NCBI GenBank assembly: GCA_017526745.1 | Contig: JAFXQX010000025.1 | Coordinates: 1-64,000, forward strand | Direction: 5' to 3' | DNA length: 64,000 bases | From: Lachnospiraceae bacterium | GTDB taxonomy: Bacteria; Bacillota; Clostridia; Lachnospirales; Lachnospiraceae | Part shown: in pieces, positions 1 through 8,952 of the stretch | Position numbering within the stretch: position 1 is the stretch's first letter | Layout of the letters: each line of letters opens with the position of its first letter | Position numbers and translations under genes: made by a program | The notes under the pieces: model-generated | Databases searched by the model: none | The model's input: the letters and a program-made list of their open reading frames with translations, nothing else | What the model was told of the DNA's origin: nothing

Positions 1-708
1 GAGGGCAAGATCAAACATTTCGGTTTCTCGTTTCATGGCAGCCCGGAGCTTCTCGAAGAGATACTCGACAAGCATCCGACACCGGAGTTTGTTCAGATCC
101 AGCTGAACTACCTTGACCGGACCAACCCGGTCGTACGCTCACAGCGCCTTTATGAGATCCTTCGGGACAGGAATATCCCGATCATAGTTATGGAGCCGGT
201 TCGCGGCGGAATGCTCGCGAACATGGATCCTGAAATAGAGGCCAAGTTTAAGGCAAAGCAGCCCAAACGCTCGGTTGCGTCCTGGGCACTTCGATATGTC
301 GGCTCCCTTCCAGGGGTAATGACCATTTTATCGGGAATGTCGAGTGAAGATCAGATGATCGACAATATCCGCACATTTACTGACTTTGTACCGATATCAA
401 GCGATGAGATGAAGACCATTGATGAGGTCACGGAAGAACTTCTCGGCGTGCCTCAGATAGGATGCACTGCCTGCAAATACTGCTGTGACGGCTGCCCCAT
501 GAAGATCAGCATCCCGGATGTGTTCAGAACGGTCAATACGCTCCGCCGCTATCCCGATGACTGGAGAAGCAAGAACTTCTATGCAGGCCTCATAGAGCGA
601 AGCGGAAAATCATCCGACTGCATCGGTTGCGGCCAGTGCGAGAGGGTATGCCCGCAGCATCTGCCCATAATCGCCCTCATGAAGGAAGCAGCGGAAATGC
701 TGGATTGA
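1..708 (+). CDS. Aldo/keto reductase with C-terminal 4Fe-4S ferredoxin domain (5' end outside window)
   Basis: The frame is open from base 1, so the N-terminal part of the barrel lies outside the window. The visible start (HFGFSFHG, then QIQLNYLDR and IIVMEPVRGG) matches the second half of an aldo/keto reductase TIM barrel. The C-terminal part has two cysteine clusters, CTACKYCCDGCP and CIGCGQCERVCP, typical of the ferredoxin-like tail of the clostridial 'aldo/keto reductase / 4Fe-4S' family. It is probably a cytoplasmic NAD(P)H- or ferredoxin-linked oxidoreductase; the substrate cannot be told. GC is higher than in the polysaccharide genes that follow, so it belongs to the chromosomal backbone. 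The internal ATG at 190 is not the true start because homologous sequence continues upstream of it. Confidence 0.88.
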   Translation, partial: EGKIKHFGFSFHGSPELLEEILDKHPTPEFVQIQLNYLDRTNPVVRSQRLYEILRDRNIPIIVMEPVRGGMLANMDPEIEAKFKAKQPKRSVASWALRYVGSLPGVMTILSGMSSEDQMIDNIRTFTDFVPISSDEMKTIDEVTEELLGVPQIGCTACKYCCDGCPMKISIPDVFRTVNTLRRYPDDWRSKNFYAGLIERSGKSSDCIGCGQCERVCPQHLPIIALMKEAAEMLD

Positions 709-751
709 CCGAACGGGTCGAACCACCTGATTCGTTCTTTGTATAAATCCC

Positions 752-780
752 TTGAACAAGTTAACATAATTCTGTATAAT
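752..780 (+). promoter_or_regulatory. Sigma-A-type promoter of the polysaccharide operon
   Basis: TTGAAC (752-757) and a consensus TATAAT (775-780) are 17 bp apart. It lies in the gap after the reductase gene and about 210 bases before the first polysaccharide gene, so transcripts would carry a long structured leader. Confidence 0.7.
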
Positions 781-991
781 ATTATGTTGTGAAGGGGGAG
801 TGATATATTGATCGGTTTTTGTTATCACACAAAACCGATGGTTAATTGTATTGTGAACCCTGCCATGTGCAGGGTTTTTGTTTCATCTGTAGACGGTTAA
901 CTATTTCCCATGTTTGTCGGAATTATATGGAAAATATGTGTAGTTAGCTGTATATGTTGCACGATTAGTATAACAAAACAGGGGATCAAAG
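781..991 (+). promoter_or_regulatory. Structured 5' leader of the polysaccharide operon
   Basis: The leader holds a perfect 9-bp hairpin (arms 811-819 and 831-839, ATCGGTTTT / AAAACCGAT, 11-nt loop), followed 16 bases later by a terminator-like hairpin. A terminator between a promoter and a long polysaccharide operon suggests regulated read-through. Firmicute polysaccharide operons are known to use specialised NusG paralogues (LoaP) that act on hairpin-containing leaders. No such protein gene is in the window, so this role is inference. Confidence 0.5.
856..883 (+). terminator. Intrinsic terminator inside the polysaccharide leader
   Basis: An 8-bp perfect stem AACCCTGC / GCAGGGTT (856-863, 869-876) with a CATGT loop runs into TTTGTTT. 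It precedes the first gene by about 110 bases, so it would act as an attenuator rather than an operon end. Confidence 0.65.
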
Positions 992-1447
992 TTGAATAGA
1001 AAACCTAGGTTATGCCTTGTCTCGTCTTCAGGGGGGCATTGGGAACAATTAAAAAAACTACAGCCATTGGTAGATAAGTATGAGGGATTCTATGTTACAG
1101 AAAAAACGAGATTTCCGGAGAAGGCAGACTATCTTCTGATTCAAACGGATCTTAAGGATAAAATGATGCCATTAAAGATGTTTTGGAATTCTATTTTGAC
1201 CTTAATAATATGGATTAAGGAACGTCCCGACTTTGTAATCACAACCGGTACTATGGTTGCATATCCATTTTACTTACTATCAATTATTTCTCGAAAGAAG
1301 TTTATTTATATAGAGACATTTGGACGAGCAGATATGCCAACGGTAGCTGGGAAGATGATGGAGAAACACTCAGATCTATTTATAGTACAGTGGGAGTCGC
1401 AGGTTAAGCATTACAAAAAAGCAATCTATGGGGGATGCTTGTATTAG
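992..1447 (+). CDS. Alg14/PssD-type glycosyltransferase subunit
   Basis: This 151-aa protein begins at a TTG with AGGGGAT just upstream. The motif SSSGGHWEQL near the N-terminus and the central hydrophobic stretch (about residues 65-95) match the Alg14/PssD/Cps14F family. That family is a membrane-associated partner that recruits the catalytic Alg13-like subunit to add the second sugar of a polysaccharide repeat unit. The catalytic partner follows 15 bases downstream, which supports the pairing. It is the first gene of the AT-rich cluster. Which sugar is transferred cannot be read from the sequence; in pneumococcal serotype 14 the equivalent pair makes a beta-1,4-galactose linkage. Confidence 0.85.
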   Translation: MNRKPRLCLVSSSGGHWEQLKKLQPLVDKYEGFYVTEKTRFPEKADYLLIQTDLKDKMMPLKMFWNSILTLIIWIKERPDFVITTGTMVAYPFYLLSIISRKKFIYIETFGRADMPTVAGKMMEKHSDLFIVQWESQVKHYKKAIYGGCLY

Positions 1448-1462
1448 TCGGGGTATTGTATT

Positions 1463-1960
1463 TTGATATTTGTAACAGTTGGTTCTAGACCATATCAGTT
1501 TAATCGCCTATTTAAGAAACTAGACGAACTATATGACTGCGGAATCTTAAAAGAGGAGATGTATGCGCAAATAGGGGCAAGCACATATAAACCCCGTAAT
1601 TATTCATATATAGATTATATATCCCCGGAAGAATTCGATAAAAGAATAGAGGAAGCTTCAATTGTTGTTTCACATGGAGCATCTGGTTCTATCATGAAGG
1701 CCTTGAATGCGGGTAAGAAGGTTATAGCAGTTACAAGACTTGAAAAATATGGGGAACATATTAATGATCATCAGATTCAGAATAATATTACTCTTTCAGA
1801 CAAAGGGTATGTTATATCTGCGAATTTGGAACTGGACAACCTTGGCGAGTGCTTTATGATGATTACTGACAATAATAAACATCTTAAACGATGGGAGAAT
1901 AAAGACCGTCAGGCTTTATTGGGAATGATAGATGATTTCATTAAAGGAAATTGGAATTGA
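1463..1960 (+). CDS. Alg13/PssE-type glycosyltransferase catalytic subunit
   Basis: This 165-aa protein (TTG start) opens with IFVTVGSRPYQFNRL and carries VVSHGASGSIMKAL and KYGEHINDHQ. These are the UDP-sugar-binding signatures of the GT28 C-terminal domain in Alg13, PssE and Cps14G. It lacks the N-terminal acceptor domain of full GT28 enzymes, as expected for a protein that works with the preceding Alg14-like subunit at the inner face of the membrane. Its stop codon overlaps the start region of the next gene, which indicates translational coupling. Confidence 0.87.
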   Translation: MIFVTVGSRPYQFNRLFKKLDELYDCGILKEEMYAQIGASTYKPRNYSYIDYISPEEFDKRIEEASIVVSHGASGSIMKALNAGKKVIAVTRLEKYGEHINDHQIQNNITLSDKGYVISANLELDNLGECFMMITDNNKHLKRWENKDRQALLGMIDDFIKGNWN

Positions 1961-2823
1961 GCAGTAATAGAGCAGTAAAGAAAATCAGATACGTATTAAA
2001 ATGGATGCCGGATAGACTGTACATTCAACTTAATTATTTTGCACATTTTCATCGTTTTGCAAATCTTGTCAAACCTTCAACTTTTAACGAAAAACTAAAT
2101 TGGTTAAAACTTCATGATCATAATCCACTGTATACTCAAATGGCAGATAAGTATGCTGTTAAAGCATTAGTTGAATCTGCTGTTGGGAGTGAGTATTTGA
2201 TTCCAACTATTGGGGTATGGAATTCGTTTGATGAGATTGACTTTGATTCACTCCCACAATCGTTTGTTTTAAAATGTACTCATGATTCAGAAGGGATAGT
2301 GATTATCAGAGATAAGAATAATATGGATAAAAAAGCGATAAAGAAAAAAATAACAACTGCTTTGAAACAGAATTATTATTACATTGGACGAGAGTGGCCG
2401 TATAAAAACATAAAACCAAGAATAATAGCGGAACCATTTTTCATAGATGATGAAACAGGGGAGTTACGAGACTATAAGTTTCTTTGTTTCAATGGTTTGC
2501 CCAAACTCCTTTTCGTTGCATCTGACAGGGGAAAAGACCAAGTGAAGTTTGACTTTTTTGATATGAGATTTAAGCATTTATCAATTAGACAAAAGTATCC
2601 CAATTCATTAATTACAATAAAGAAGCCAGATAGATTTGATGAAATGATAACAGTTTGTAAGAAGCTGGCTGAGGGAATACCACATGTTAGGGTGGATTTG
2701 TATGAAATGAATGGGAAAGTCTATTTTGGAGAATTAACGTTATACCATTTTGGAGGATTCGTGCCATTCCAGCCGGAGGAGTGGGACAAAAGGCTAGGAG
2801 AGTACATAATATTGAATATTTAA
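1957..2823 (+). CDS. TupA-like ATP-grasp protein of the polysaccharide cluster
   Basis: The protein (about 288 aa) contains FNEKLNWLKLHD near the N-terminus, FVLKCTHDSEGIVI in the middle and ELTLYHFGGFVPFQP near the end. These are hallmarks of the TupA-like ATP-grasp family, which is often found in capsule and teichuronopeptide clusters and is thought to form an amide or ester link on the polymer. The TTG at 1957 overlaps the preceding stop (TTGA) and has AAAGGAAA at a good distance. A TTG two codons upstream (1951) is possible but too close to that ribosome site. The chemistry is inferred from the fold family only. Confidence 0.75.
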   Translation: MSSNRAVKKIRYVLKWMPDRLYIQLNYFAHFHRFANLVKPSTFNEKLNWLKLHDHNPLYTQMADKYAVKALVESAVGSEYLIPTIGVWNSFDEIDFDSLPQSFVLKCTHDSEGIVIIRDKNNMDKKAIKKKITTALKQNYYYIGREWPYKNIKPRIIAEPFFIDDETGELRDYKFLCFNGLPKLLFVASDRGKDQVKFDFFDMRFKHLSIRQKYPNSLITIKKPDRFDEMITVCKKLAEGIPHVRVDLYEMNGKVYFGELTLYHFGGFVPFQPEEWDKRLGEYIILNI

Positions 2824-2851
2824 TACATAAAATCTTCTTATCATAGAAGGC

Positions 2852-2885
2852 AAGACGATTGTCTTTGTTTTTTGCAAATTACTAA
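2852..2885 (+). terminator. Weak hairpin plus T-rich run in the intergenic gap
   Basis: AAGAC-GATT-GTCTT followed by TGTTTTTTG lies in the 179-base gap between the ATP-grasp gene and the next glycosyltransferase. The stem is only 5 bp, so it may cause partial termination at most. The rest of the gap shows nothing recognisable. Confidence 0.3.
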
Positions 2886-3002
2886 CGCTCTATGTGAAGA
2901 GGCAATGTAGAGATGTAACTTAAGGGATAGAATGTCAGTATCATTTGATTGGTGTAGAATGGTTCTGAAAAGTAATAAGTAAAAGACGTTGGGACTAGAA
3001 AA

Positions 3003-3905
3003 ATGAAAAAAAAAGTTCTTGTATTGATGTCTACATATAATGGACAGAAGTACGTAATAGATCAAATCAATAGTATTATGGATAATAATGACAGTTACAC
3101 TGTTTGCTTTCTAATACGAGATGATGGATCAACAGATAATACAATTAATGTTATCGAGGAAAAATATAGTGATGAAAGTGTTTCAATCATAAAAGGGAAC
3201 AATATAGGCTCATGTTATAGCTATTTAGAGTTAATCAAATGTGCACCTGTAAACTATGATTACTACGCATATTGTGATCAAGATGATATTTGGCTTTCGG
3301 AAAAGATTGAACAAGCTGTAGGACAATTAGAGGATATAGATATAGATAAGCCAGCATTGTATTTCTGTGGACAAAGAATAACAGATGAGAACTTGAATCC
3401 TCTTTACGAGCATAAAATGGATAAAAGGCGTAGTGTTTACGCTAATTGTATTTTCAATCAAATGGCTGGATGCACTGCGATGTTTAATAGAAAAATGATG
3501 GATGAGTTAAAAAAACATGTGCCTAAAGACATACTTGGACATGATGCTTGGACATATCGATTGTGTGCATCATTGGGAGGGACGATAATAGTAGATGAAA
3601 ACGCCTATATTCTGTATAGGCAGCATCAAAAAAACGCAGTTGGACTGAACAATACGATAAGTTCAAAGTTAAAAAGAGCTAAAGAATACATTTTTTTTCA
3701 TAAACCATCTGTATATGCACGTGAGATTCTTTCTCTTTATGAGGAAGATATTAGTGATGAAATGAGGGTTTTTTTAAAAATACTTAAAAATGCAAATTAT
3801 AGTAGACGAGAAAGAAACCAGTTGCTTTACAGCTATAATATTAGGTTTTTTAATTGGTATCTTGATGTTATTTTTCGCGTTAAGTTGAAACTAAGAAAGA
3901 TGTAA
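3003..3905 (+). CDS. Family 2 glycosyltransferase (rhamnosyltransferase-like)
   Basis: This 300-aa protein has a GT-A fold with an N-terminal VLMSTYNGQKYV and RDDGSTDNT motif (nucleotide-sugar binding) and a metal-binding YCDQDDIW motif at about residue 95. HDAWTYRL follows further on. This pattern is typical of RgpB-like and alpha-1,3-rhamnosyltransferase family 2 enzymes. It would act on the cytoplasmic face, extending the lipid-linked repeat unit. The C-terminal 90 residues are basic and helical. The 127-base gap after it holds no gene. Confidence 0.85.
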   Translation: MKKKVLVLMSTYNGQKYVIDQINSIMDNNDSYTVCFLIRDDGSTDNTINVIEEKYSDESVSIIKGNNIGSCYSYLELIKCAPVNYDYYAYCDQDDIWLSEKIEQAVGQLEDIDIDKPALYFCGQRITDENLNPLYEHKMDKRRSVYANCIFNQMAGCTAMFNRKMMDELKKHVPKDILGHDAWTYRLCASLGGTIIVDENAYILYRQHQKNAVGLNNTISSKLKRAKEYIFFHKPSVYAREILSLYEEDISDEMRVFLKILKNANYSRRERNQLLYSYNIRFFNWYLDVIFRVKLKLRKM

Positions 3906-4032
3906 AAGCGTAGCAGACTTCTCTGTCTTGTTGACAGCTATACAGGGGGATGAGGTCGACAAAAGTGGTTCGGAGTTATCAACAAGAGGTACTATGCGGT
4001 AAAGAATATAGTGCAAGTGAAAGTATGATTTA

Positions 4033-4794
4033 ATGAGAGAATGTAAGATGCGAGCATCGTTAATATGCGTATACAATGACTTGTATTGTTTGGAAACTAA
4101 GTTAATGAGATCGGTTAACAATCAGTTGAACGATATTGAAATAATACTGATTGATAATACGACTGGAGTTTATAGTTCTGCAGTTAATGCTTTGGAGTAT
4201 GGGATATCAAGGAGTACAACAGATATATATATATTTGCTCATCAAGATGTCTATATTAAAGAAAAAGATGGGTTGGAACGATTTGCCAGAATTATTCAAG
4301 AAGGAAGAGATGGAGATGTTTTTGGAGTCGCTGGCTCGATAGAATGTGTAAGACAGAACATTGGACTTTTTACATCGGGAGATGTATTTGTTGATAGTCT
4401 TAAAGAGTGTGATTGGAACCTTAAAAAAGTATCATGTCTTGATGAGTTTATGTTTGGTATGAAGAAGGTGACGTATTATCAACATCCATTTAACGGTAAT
4501 CTTTGTGATAATTGGCACCTATATTGCGCTGAAATGTGCTTACATGCTAGAAAAAATGGCTCAAGTATCTGGATAGCTCCTATACAAGTTCATCATTTTA
4601 GTAATGGAAATATTACTAATGAATACATGAGTTGTTTAATGCGTATAGCCCAAGAGTATAGAGGGGATTTTAAGTACATTTGGACAACCGCATATAAAGT
4701 CAGGAGTAATCGACTCTATATTAATGTATTGGTAGCTGCTTGGAGATTAAATCGTTGGATTAAGAAAACGCTATCTAGTATAAGCATAAGGTGA
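4033..4794 (+). CDS. GT-A-fold glycosyltransferase, divergent
   Basis: This 253-aa protein contains SLICVYND, IEIILIDNTTG and IYIFAHQDVYI, which together resemble the N-terminal Rossmann-like half and DxD-like site of glycosyltransferase-like family proteins (PF13712-like). The middle contains a Trp/Cys-rich stretch (DNWHLYCAEMCLHARK). It sits between two other transferases and its stop codon overlaps the next start (GTGA), so it is co-translated with that gene. An ATG at 4048 with GAGAG upstream is an alternative start. Donor and acceptor are unknown. Confidence 0.68.
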   Translation: MRECKMRASLICVYNDLYCLETKLMRSVNNQLNDIEIILIDNTTGVYSSAVNALEYGISRSTTDIYIFAHQDVYIKEKDGLERFARIIQEGRDGDVFGVAGSIECVRQNIGLFTSGDVFVDSLKECDWNLKKVSCLDEFMFGMKKVTYYQHPFNGNLCDNWHLYCAEMCLHARKNGSSIWIAPIQVHHFSNGNITNEYMSCLMRIAQEYRGDFKYIWTTAYKVRSNRLYINVLVAAWRLNRWIKKTLSSISIR

Positions 4795-5813
4795 TAAAGG
4801 TGAATTCTAATATTTTATTGAATAATAACTCTATTATTTATGTGTTGTGTCCCGCAAACCTTAAAACAGGAGGGACAGAGCTGCTACACCAATTAGTGAA
4901 TGGCTTAAATCAGATTCACAGGATTGCGTATATAACATACTACTTTGAGGGGAAACGTTCTAGTTTTAAAGACCCTACACCTACAGATTTTACGAAGTAT
5001 ATACAGGAGTATAGATTAGTAAAAGATATAGAGGATGAACAGGACAATTTGCTAGTAATTCCGGAAATATGTGTAGGGAAACATAGAAAGTACAAATTGA
5101 TTCAAAAAGCTCTATGGTGGCTTAGTGTAGATAACTATATCAGATCAAAAGGTATGTTAAACAGATTAATTAGATATGGCGTTGCAAGTTGGTTTAAACA
5201 TGTATTACTAAATGACTACGCAAAGGAACGAGATATAACTAGCTTTGATTTGCATTTGGTTCAAAGCCATTATGCGTATTCATACGTTATAAGCATTGGA
5301 ATAGAGAAGGAAAAAACAGTATTTTTGTCAGATTATATTAATGATATTTTTTTTGGCAATCATCCGATAACTGATAGGAAGGATGTGGTTTTATTTAACC
5401 CAAAGAAGGGAAGAACGTTCACTAATAAAATAATCCAAATGGCGCCAGATGTTCTGTTTAGACCAATAGATAATATGGAATCAAGAGATGTGTTTGAGTT
5501 GATGTGGTCATCAAAAGTGTATATAGATTTTGGCAATCATCCCGGAAAAGACAGAATTCCGAGAGAATCTGCAATGTGCGGCTGCTGTGTTATAACCAAT
5601 ACTAGGGGAGCTGCCAATAATCATATGGATGTACCCATCCCAGATGAATGTAAGTTTAAGGAAGATGAAGATGAATTACAGAGGATTGTTAATAAAATAA
5701 GAAAATGTATTAGTGATTATCCTTCGGAAGTTAGTCAATTTGATGAATACAGAAGCATTATTAAGAAGGAAAAGGCTTCCTTTTATAAATCTCTGGAAGA
5801 GATTTTTGTTTGA
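4791..5813 (+). CDS. GT4-like glycosyltransferase
   Basis: This 340-aa protein uses a GTG start that overlaps the stop of the previous gene. The opening CPANLKTGGTELLHQLVNGL is the acceptor-side loop seen in GT-B enzymes. The second half has VYIDFGNHPGKDRIPRESAMCGCCVITN, corresponding to the E-x7-E-like donor-binding region of family 4 transferases. It therefore looks like a complete two-domain GT-B protein, probably adding one sugar to the repeat unit. The middle (about residues 100-180) is poorly conserved to the eye. Confidence 0.7.
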   Translation: MIKVNSNILLNNNSIIYVLCPANLKTGGTELLHQLVNGLNQIHRIAYITYYFEGKRSSFKDPTPTDFTKYIQEYRLVKDIEDEQDNLLVIPEICVGKHRKYKLIQKALWWLSVDNYIRSKGMLNRLIRYGVASWFKHVLLNDYAKERDITSFDLHLVQSHYAYSYVISIGIEKEKTVFLSDYINDIFFGNHPITDRKDVVLFNPKKGRTFTNKIIQMAPDVLFRPIDNMESRDVFELMWSSKVYIDFGNHPGKDRIPRESAMCGCCVITNTRGAANNHMDVPIPDECKFKEDEDELQRIVNKIRKCISDYPSEVSQFDEYRSIIKKEKASFYKSLEEIFV

Positions 5814-5838
5814 TAATATATCCAGACTATAGGTTATA

Positions 5839-7059
5839 ATGATGGATACATCCGCAAAAAAAGTTTTGTCTTTTAGAAAAAAAAATCTCATGTATTGCTT
5901 GGCGTATGCCCTGTTATTGTCAAAGCAAGCTTTGACCAATACGACTCTTGTGGCATATCTTGACGTTAGAAGCGATATATTTAAGATTATAAATGTATTA
6001 GCGTTTATTATTATTGCTTTAAAAATCTTAAAGTATGATGTTCTATCTTTTAAACGATTGATACTAATTCTATTAATGGCTTTGTTGTTTATGACAAGTT
6101 ATTACTTGACATCATATAATTATGTGATTACGCTTTTAGTCCTTATGATTGGAGCTATTAATATAGATGTAAGGTCAATCGTAAAGTGCCATTTTTACGT
6201 TTATGGCTTTGTTGCGATTATAGCTCTAGTAGCATCATTAATAGGGGTAATAGAGGATTACACGGTTGTAAGGAAATCACTTGGAATAGTTAGGCATTCT
6301 TTAGGGAATACTTATCCTACAGATTTTGCTGCCGGTATACTATATTTAGAGTTTGATTATGTGTTTATAAAAAAGAAATGGAGAAAGATAAATAGCCTTA
6401 TATTAACAATCATCGATTATTCTGTATATAAACTGACAGATTCGAATACTATTTTAATTGGTGGACTGACACTTGCTGTTGCTTTGTGTTTTGTTCCTAA
6501 CAGTCATGATCATTCAGTTCAAACTTCTTCTGAGAATAAGAATATCTTTAATCTTATTTCGTCACTGTCATTTCCGTTTTGCGCCATTGTCTCTTTTGTT
6601 ATTATTCGCCTATATCAGTCAGGGAACTCACTGCTTCGCGCATTAGATATTATCATAAACTATAGAATAGGTTTTAGTAGTAAGGCGCTAAAACAATATG
6701 GAGTTAGTTTGTTTGGAACTAACATATCTTTTATTGGTGGAGGCTGGAATACCGATAAAAGTAAGGCATATTATTATGTTGATAATGGATATGTATATAT
6801 TGCGTTGGTCTACGGGATCATTATATTGGCCTTAATTTGCTTCATTCATGGATATTGCGCTTATAATTATGGGAAAGAGAATGCTCGGCTTTGTGTAATA
6901 TATTTAATTATTGCATTTTCTAGTCTTATGGAACCGCGTATTTCAAACTACCTATACAATCCATTCTTACTTTTTTTAGGTCCATGCTTGTATAAAAATG
7001 CGGAATACTCTAAGGGCAAGTTTTTGACTTGGAAAAGAAATATAATACGATCGTTATGA
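5839..7059 (+). CDS. Wzy-like polysaccharide polymerase (multi-pass membrane protein)
   Basis: The 406-aa protein is strongly hydrophobic, with about ten predicted membrane segments and a larger extracellular loop after residue 260 (IGFSSKALKQYG...YYYVDNGYVYIAL). This loop pattern is common in Wzy/EpsG-type polymerases of Gram-positive capsule loci. Its position next to a Wzx flippase and among transferases supports the call. Polymerases have little sequence identity, so the name rests on topology and context. Very AT-rich codon use matches the neighbouring transferases. Confidence 0.75.
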   Translation: MMDTSAKKVLSFRKKNLMYCLAYALLLSKQALTNTTLVAYLDVRSDIFKIINVLAFIIIALKILKYDVLSFKRLILILLMALLFMTSYYLTSYNYVITLLVLMIGAINIDVRSIVKCHFYVYGFVAIIALVASLIGVIEDYTVVRKSLGIVRHSLGNTYPTDFAAGILYLEFDYVFIKKKWRKINSLILTIIDYSVYKLTDSNTILIGGLTLAVALCFVPNSHDHSVQTSSENKNIFNLISSLSFPFCAIVSFVIIRLYQSGNSLLRALDIIINYRIGFSSKALKQYGVSLFGTNISFIGGGWNTDKSKAYYYVDNGYVYIALVYGIIILALICFIHGYCAYNYGKENARLCVIYLIIAFSSLMEPRISNYLYNPFLLFLGPCLYKNAEYSKGKFLTWKRNIIRSL

Positions 7060-7113
7060 TTGAATAATTGCTGAGTTGCAATTCTTAAGGCAGAGAATAA
7101 ATGAATTATAGTT

Positions 7114-8568
7114 ATGCGAGAGAATTATCATAAAGCTGATTCAGTAAAAAAGAATGCAGTTATGAGTCTAATTCTAACTGTATCCACTATGCTTTTCCCG
7201 ATTATATCATTTCCGTACGCCGCAAGGGTTCTTACCCCTGTCGGAACGGGAAGAGTATCTTTTGCGGTTTCATTTATATCTTATTTTTCTATGATTGCTC
7301 AATTGGGCATTCCAACTTATGGTATTCGAGCTTGCGCAAGAGTTAGGGATGATAAGACTGAACTGACAAGGGTTGTTCATGAATTGTTACTCATAAACCT
7401 TGCGATGGACGTCGTGTCGTATGTGGCATTAATAATATCGTTATTATTTGTTCCAAGACTTCAAGAGGATAAGATGTTGTACATTTTAGTCAGTTTAACG
7501 ATTGTTCTTACCTCTATAGGAGTGGAGTGGCTATATAAAGCACTGGAGCAGTATAAGTATATTACAATTAGGTCGCTTGTATTCAAACTCATTTCTCTAA
7601 TTAGTCTCTTTCTTCTGGTTCATAGTCAGGATGATTATATTGTCTATGGAGGAATCACCATATTTGCGGCATCTGCCTCTAATATTCTGAATTTTATCAA
7701 TATTCGTAAGTATATTTATCTTAAGAGTGTAGGGAACTATAATTTCAAACGTCATTTCAAAGCCGTGTTCACTTTTTTTGCAATGGCATGCGCAGTTACA
7801 GTTTACACAAATCTTGATATGGTTATGCTCGGTTTCATGAAAACCGATGCAGATGTAGGATATTATAATGCGGCAATTAAGATAAAATCAATTCTGGTCA
7901 GCGTTGTTACATCGATAGGAGCAGTCCTTCTACCTAGATCTTCTTACTATATTGAGAGAGGTGAGTTGGACAAATTTAGAGAAGTTTCAAAGAAAGCATT
8001 GATATTTGTTTTTTTTGCGGCTATTCCAACATTTCTATACTTTATCATCTATGCAAAGGAAGGGATACTTTTTCTGTCAGGATCGGCATATTATCCGGCC
8101 ATAAATCCCATGAAAGTTATTATGCCGACTGTATTATTCATCGGAATCACTAATATATTTGGGATTCAAATGCTTATACCGTTGGGAAAGGAAAACCAGG
8201 TTCTTTATTCCGAAATTATAGGAGCGGTTGTGGACCTGATTTTGAACCTTATTCTTATACCGAGGTTTGGAGCACTGGGAGCGGCGATAGGAACTCTTAT
8301 AGCAGAATTTGCGGTACTATTATATCAATTACGAGCTATAAGCGATGAGAGAAAGTATTTGTCAGTAAACAAAAGCATTGTTCGATACTTGGTTGTAGCA
8401 ATCGCCTCTGCGATACTCTGCTTGTGGGTTAAAGGAATTCATGTGTCAAACTTTTTCGCTTTATGTCTTTCTGCAATTACAATGTTTGGGTTTTATGCTC
8501 TATGTTTATTATTGTTGAAAGACGATATGATACAGGAGATATTCTCAAAGAAACTGGAGAAAAACTAA
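7114..8568 (+). CDS. Wzx-type oligosaccharide flippase
   Basis: This 484-aa protein has about 12-14 membrane helices. It opens with KKNAVMSLILTVSTMLFPIISFPYAARVL and contains ISYFSMIAQLGIPTYGIRACA, both typical of the RfbX/Wzx branch of the MOP exporter superfamily. It would flip the undecaprenyl-linked repeat unit across the membrane for the polymerase encoded just upstream. GC content rises towards its 3' end, marking the boundary of the AT-rich cassette. Confidence 0.9.
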   Translation: MRENYHKADSVKKNAVMSLILTVSTMLFPIISFPYAARVLTPVGTGRVSFAVSFISYFSMIAQLGIPTYGIRACARVRDDKTELTRVVHELLLINLAMDVVSYVALIISLLFVPRLQEDKMLYILVSLTIVLTSIGVEWLYKALEQYKYITIRSLVFKLISLISLFLLVHSQDDYIVYGGITIFAASASNILNFINIRKYIYLKSVGNYNFKRHFKAVFTFFAMACAVTVYTNLDMVMLGFMKTDADVGYYNAAIKIKSILVSVVTSIGAVLLPRSSYYIERGELDKFREVSKKALIFVFFAAIPTFLYFIIYAKEGILFLSGSAYYPAINPMKVIMPTVLFIGITNIFGIQMLIPLGKENQVLYSEIIGAVVDLILNLILIPRFGALGAAIGTLIAEFAVLLYQLRAISDERKYLSVNKSIVRYLVVAIASAILCLWVKGIHVSNFFALCLSAITMFGFYALCLLLLKDDMIQEIFSKKLEKN

Positions 8569-8575
8569 AGGAAAG

Positions 8576-8935
8576 ATGAATATGACACAGAGAATTACTC
8601 GAACAATACCATACATCCTCTCCATCGCAGCCAATGCTGCGTATTTTGCGATCCTCCGGATAGAGATGTTCACGGAACGGTATCATCTGCCGCCTGACGG
8701 GGAGGTGTATGTTGAGACCCTCAGCCCGGTTGACAGGTTGTACCATGCGGGTAATAACGGGCTGATAAACCTGGAAGTGTTTATGATGGTAGTCAGTGTC
8801 GCAGCAGGCATTTTGATGATCGTCGGCTTGAAGAACAGGGTTGTCAGGATGGCCTGGATTATCGGCTCGATCGCGTCAACGGTGATGTTTATAATTATCC
8901 TGATAATTGCAGGCGGCACTCACTTGGTTTACTAG
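8576..8935 (+). CDS. Small membrane protein, unknown function
   Basis: This 119-aa protein starts at an ATG with AAAGGAAAG upstream, only 7 bases after the flippase stop. It has three clear membrane helices (about residues 10-27, 62-82 and 90-112). I do not recognise a family. Its GC content is clearly higher than the flippase, so it probably belongs to the chromosomal backbone and was not part of the transferred cassette, although it could still be read from the same transcript. Confidence 0.6.
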   Translation: MNMTQRITRTIPYILSIAANAAYFAILRIEMFTERYHLPPDGEVYVETLSPVDRLYHAGNNGLINLEVFMMVVSVAAGILMIVGLKNRVVRMAWIIGSIASTVMFIIILIIAGGTHLVY

Positions 8936-8952
8936 AAATGGTGATGGATGAA

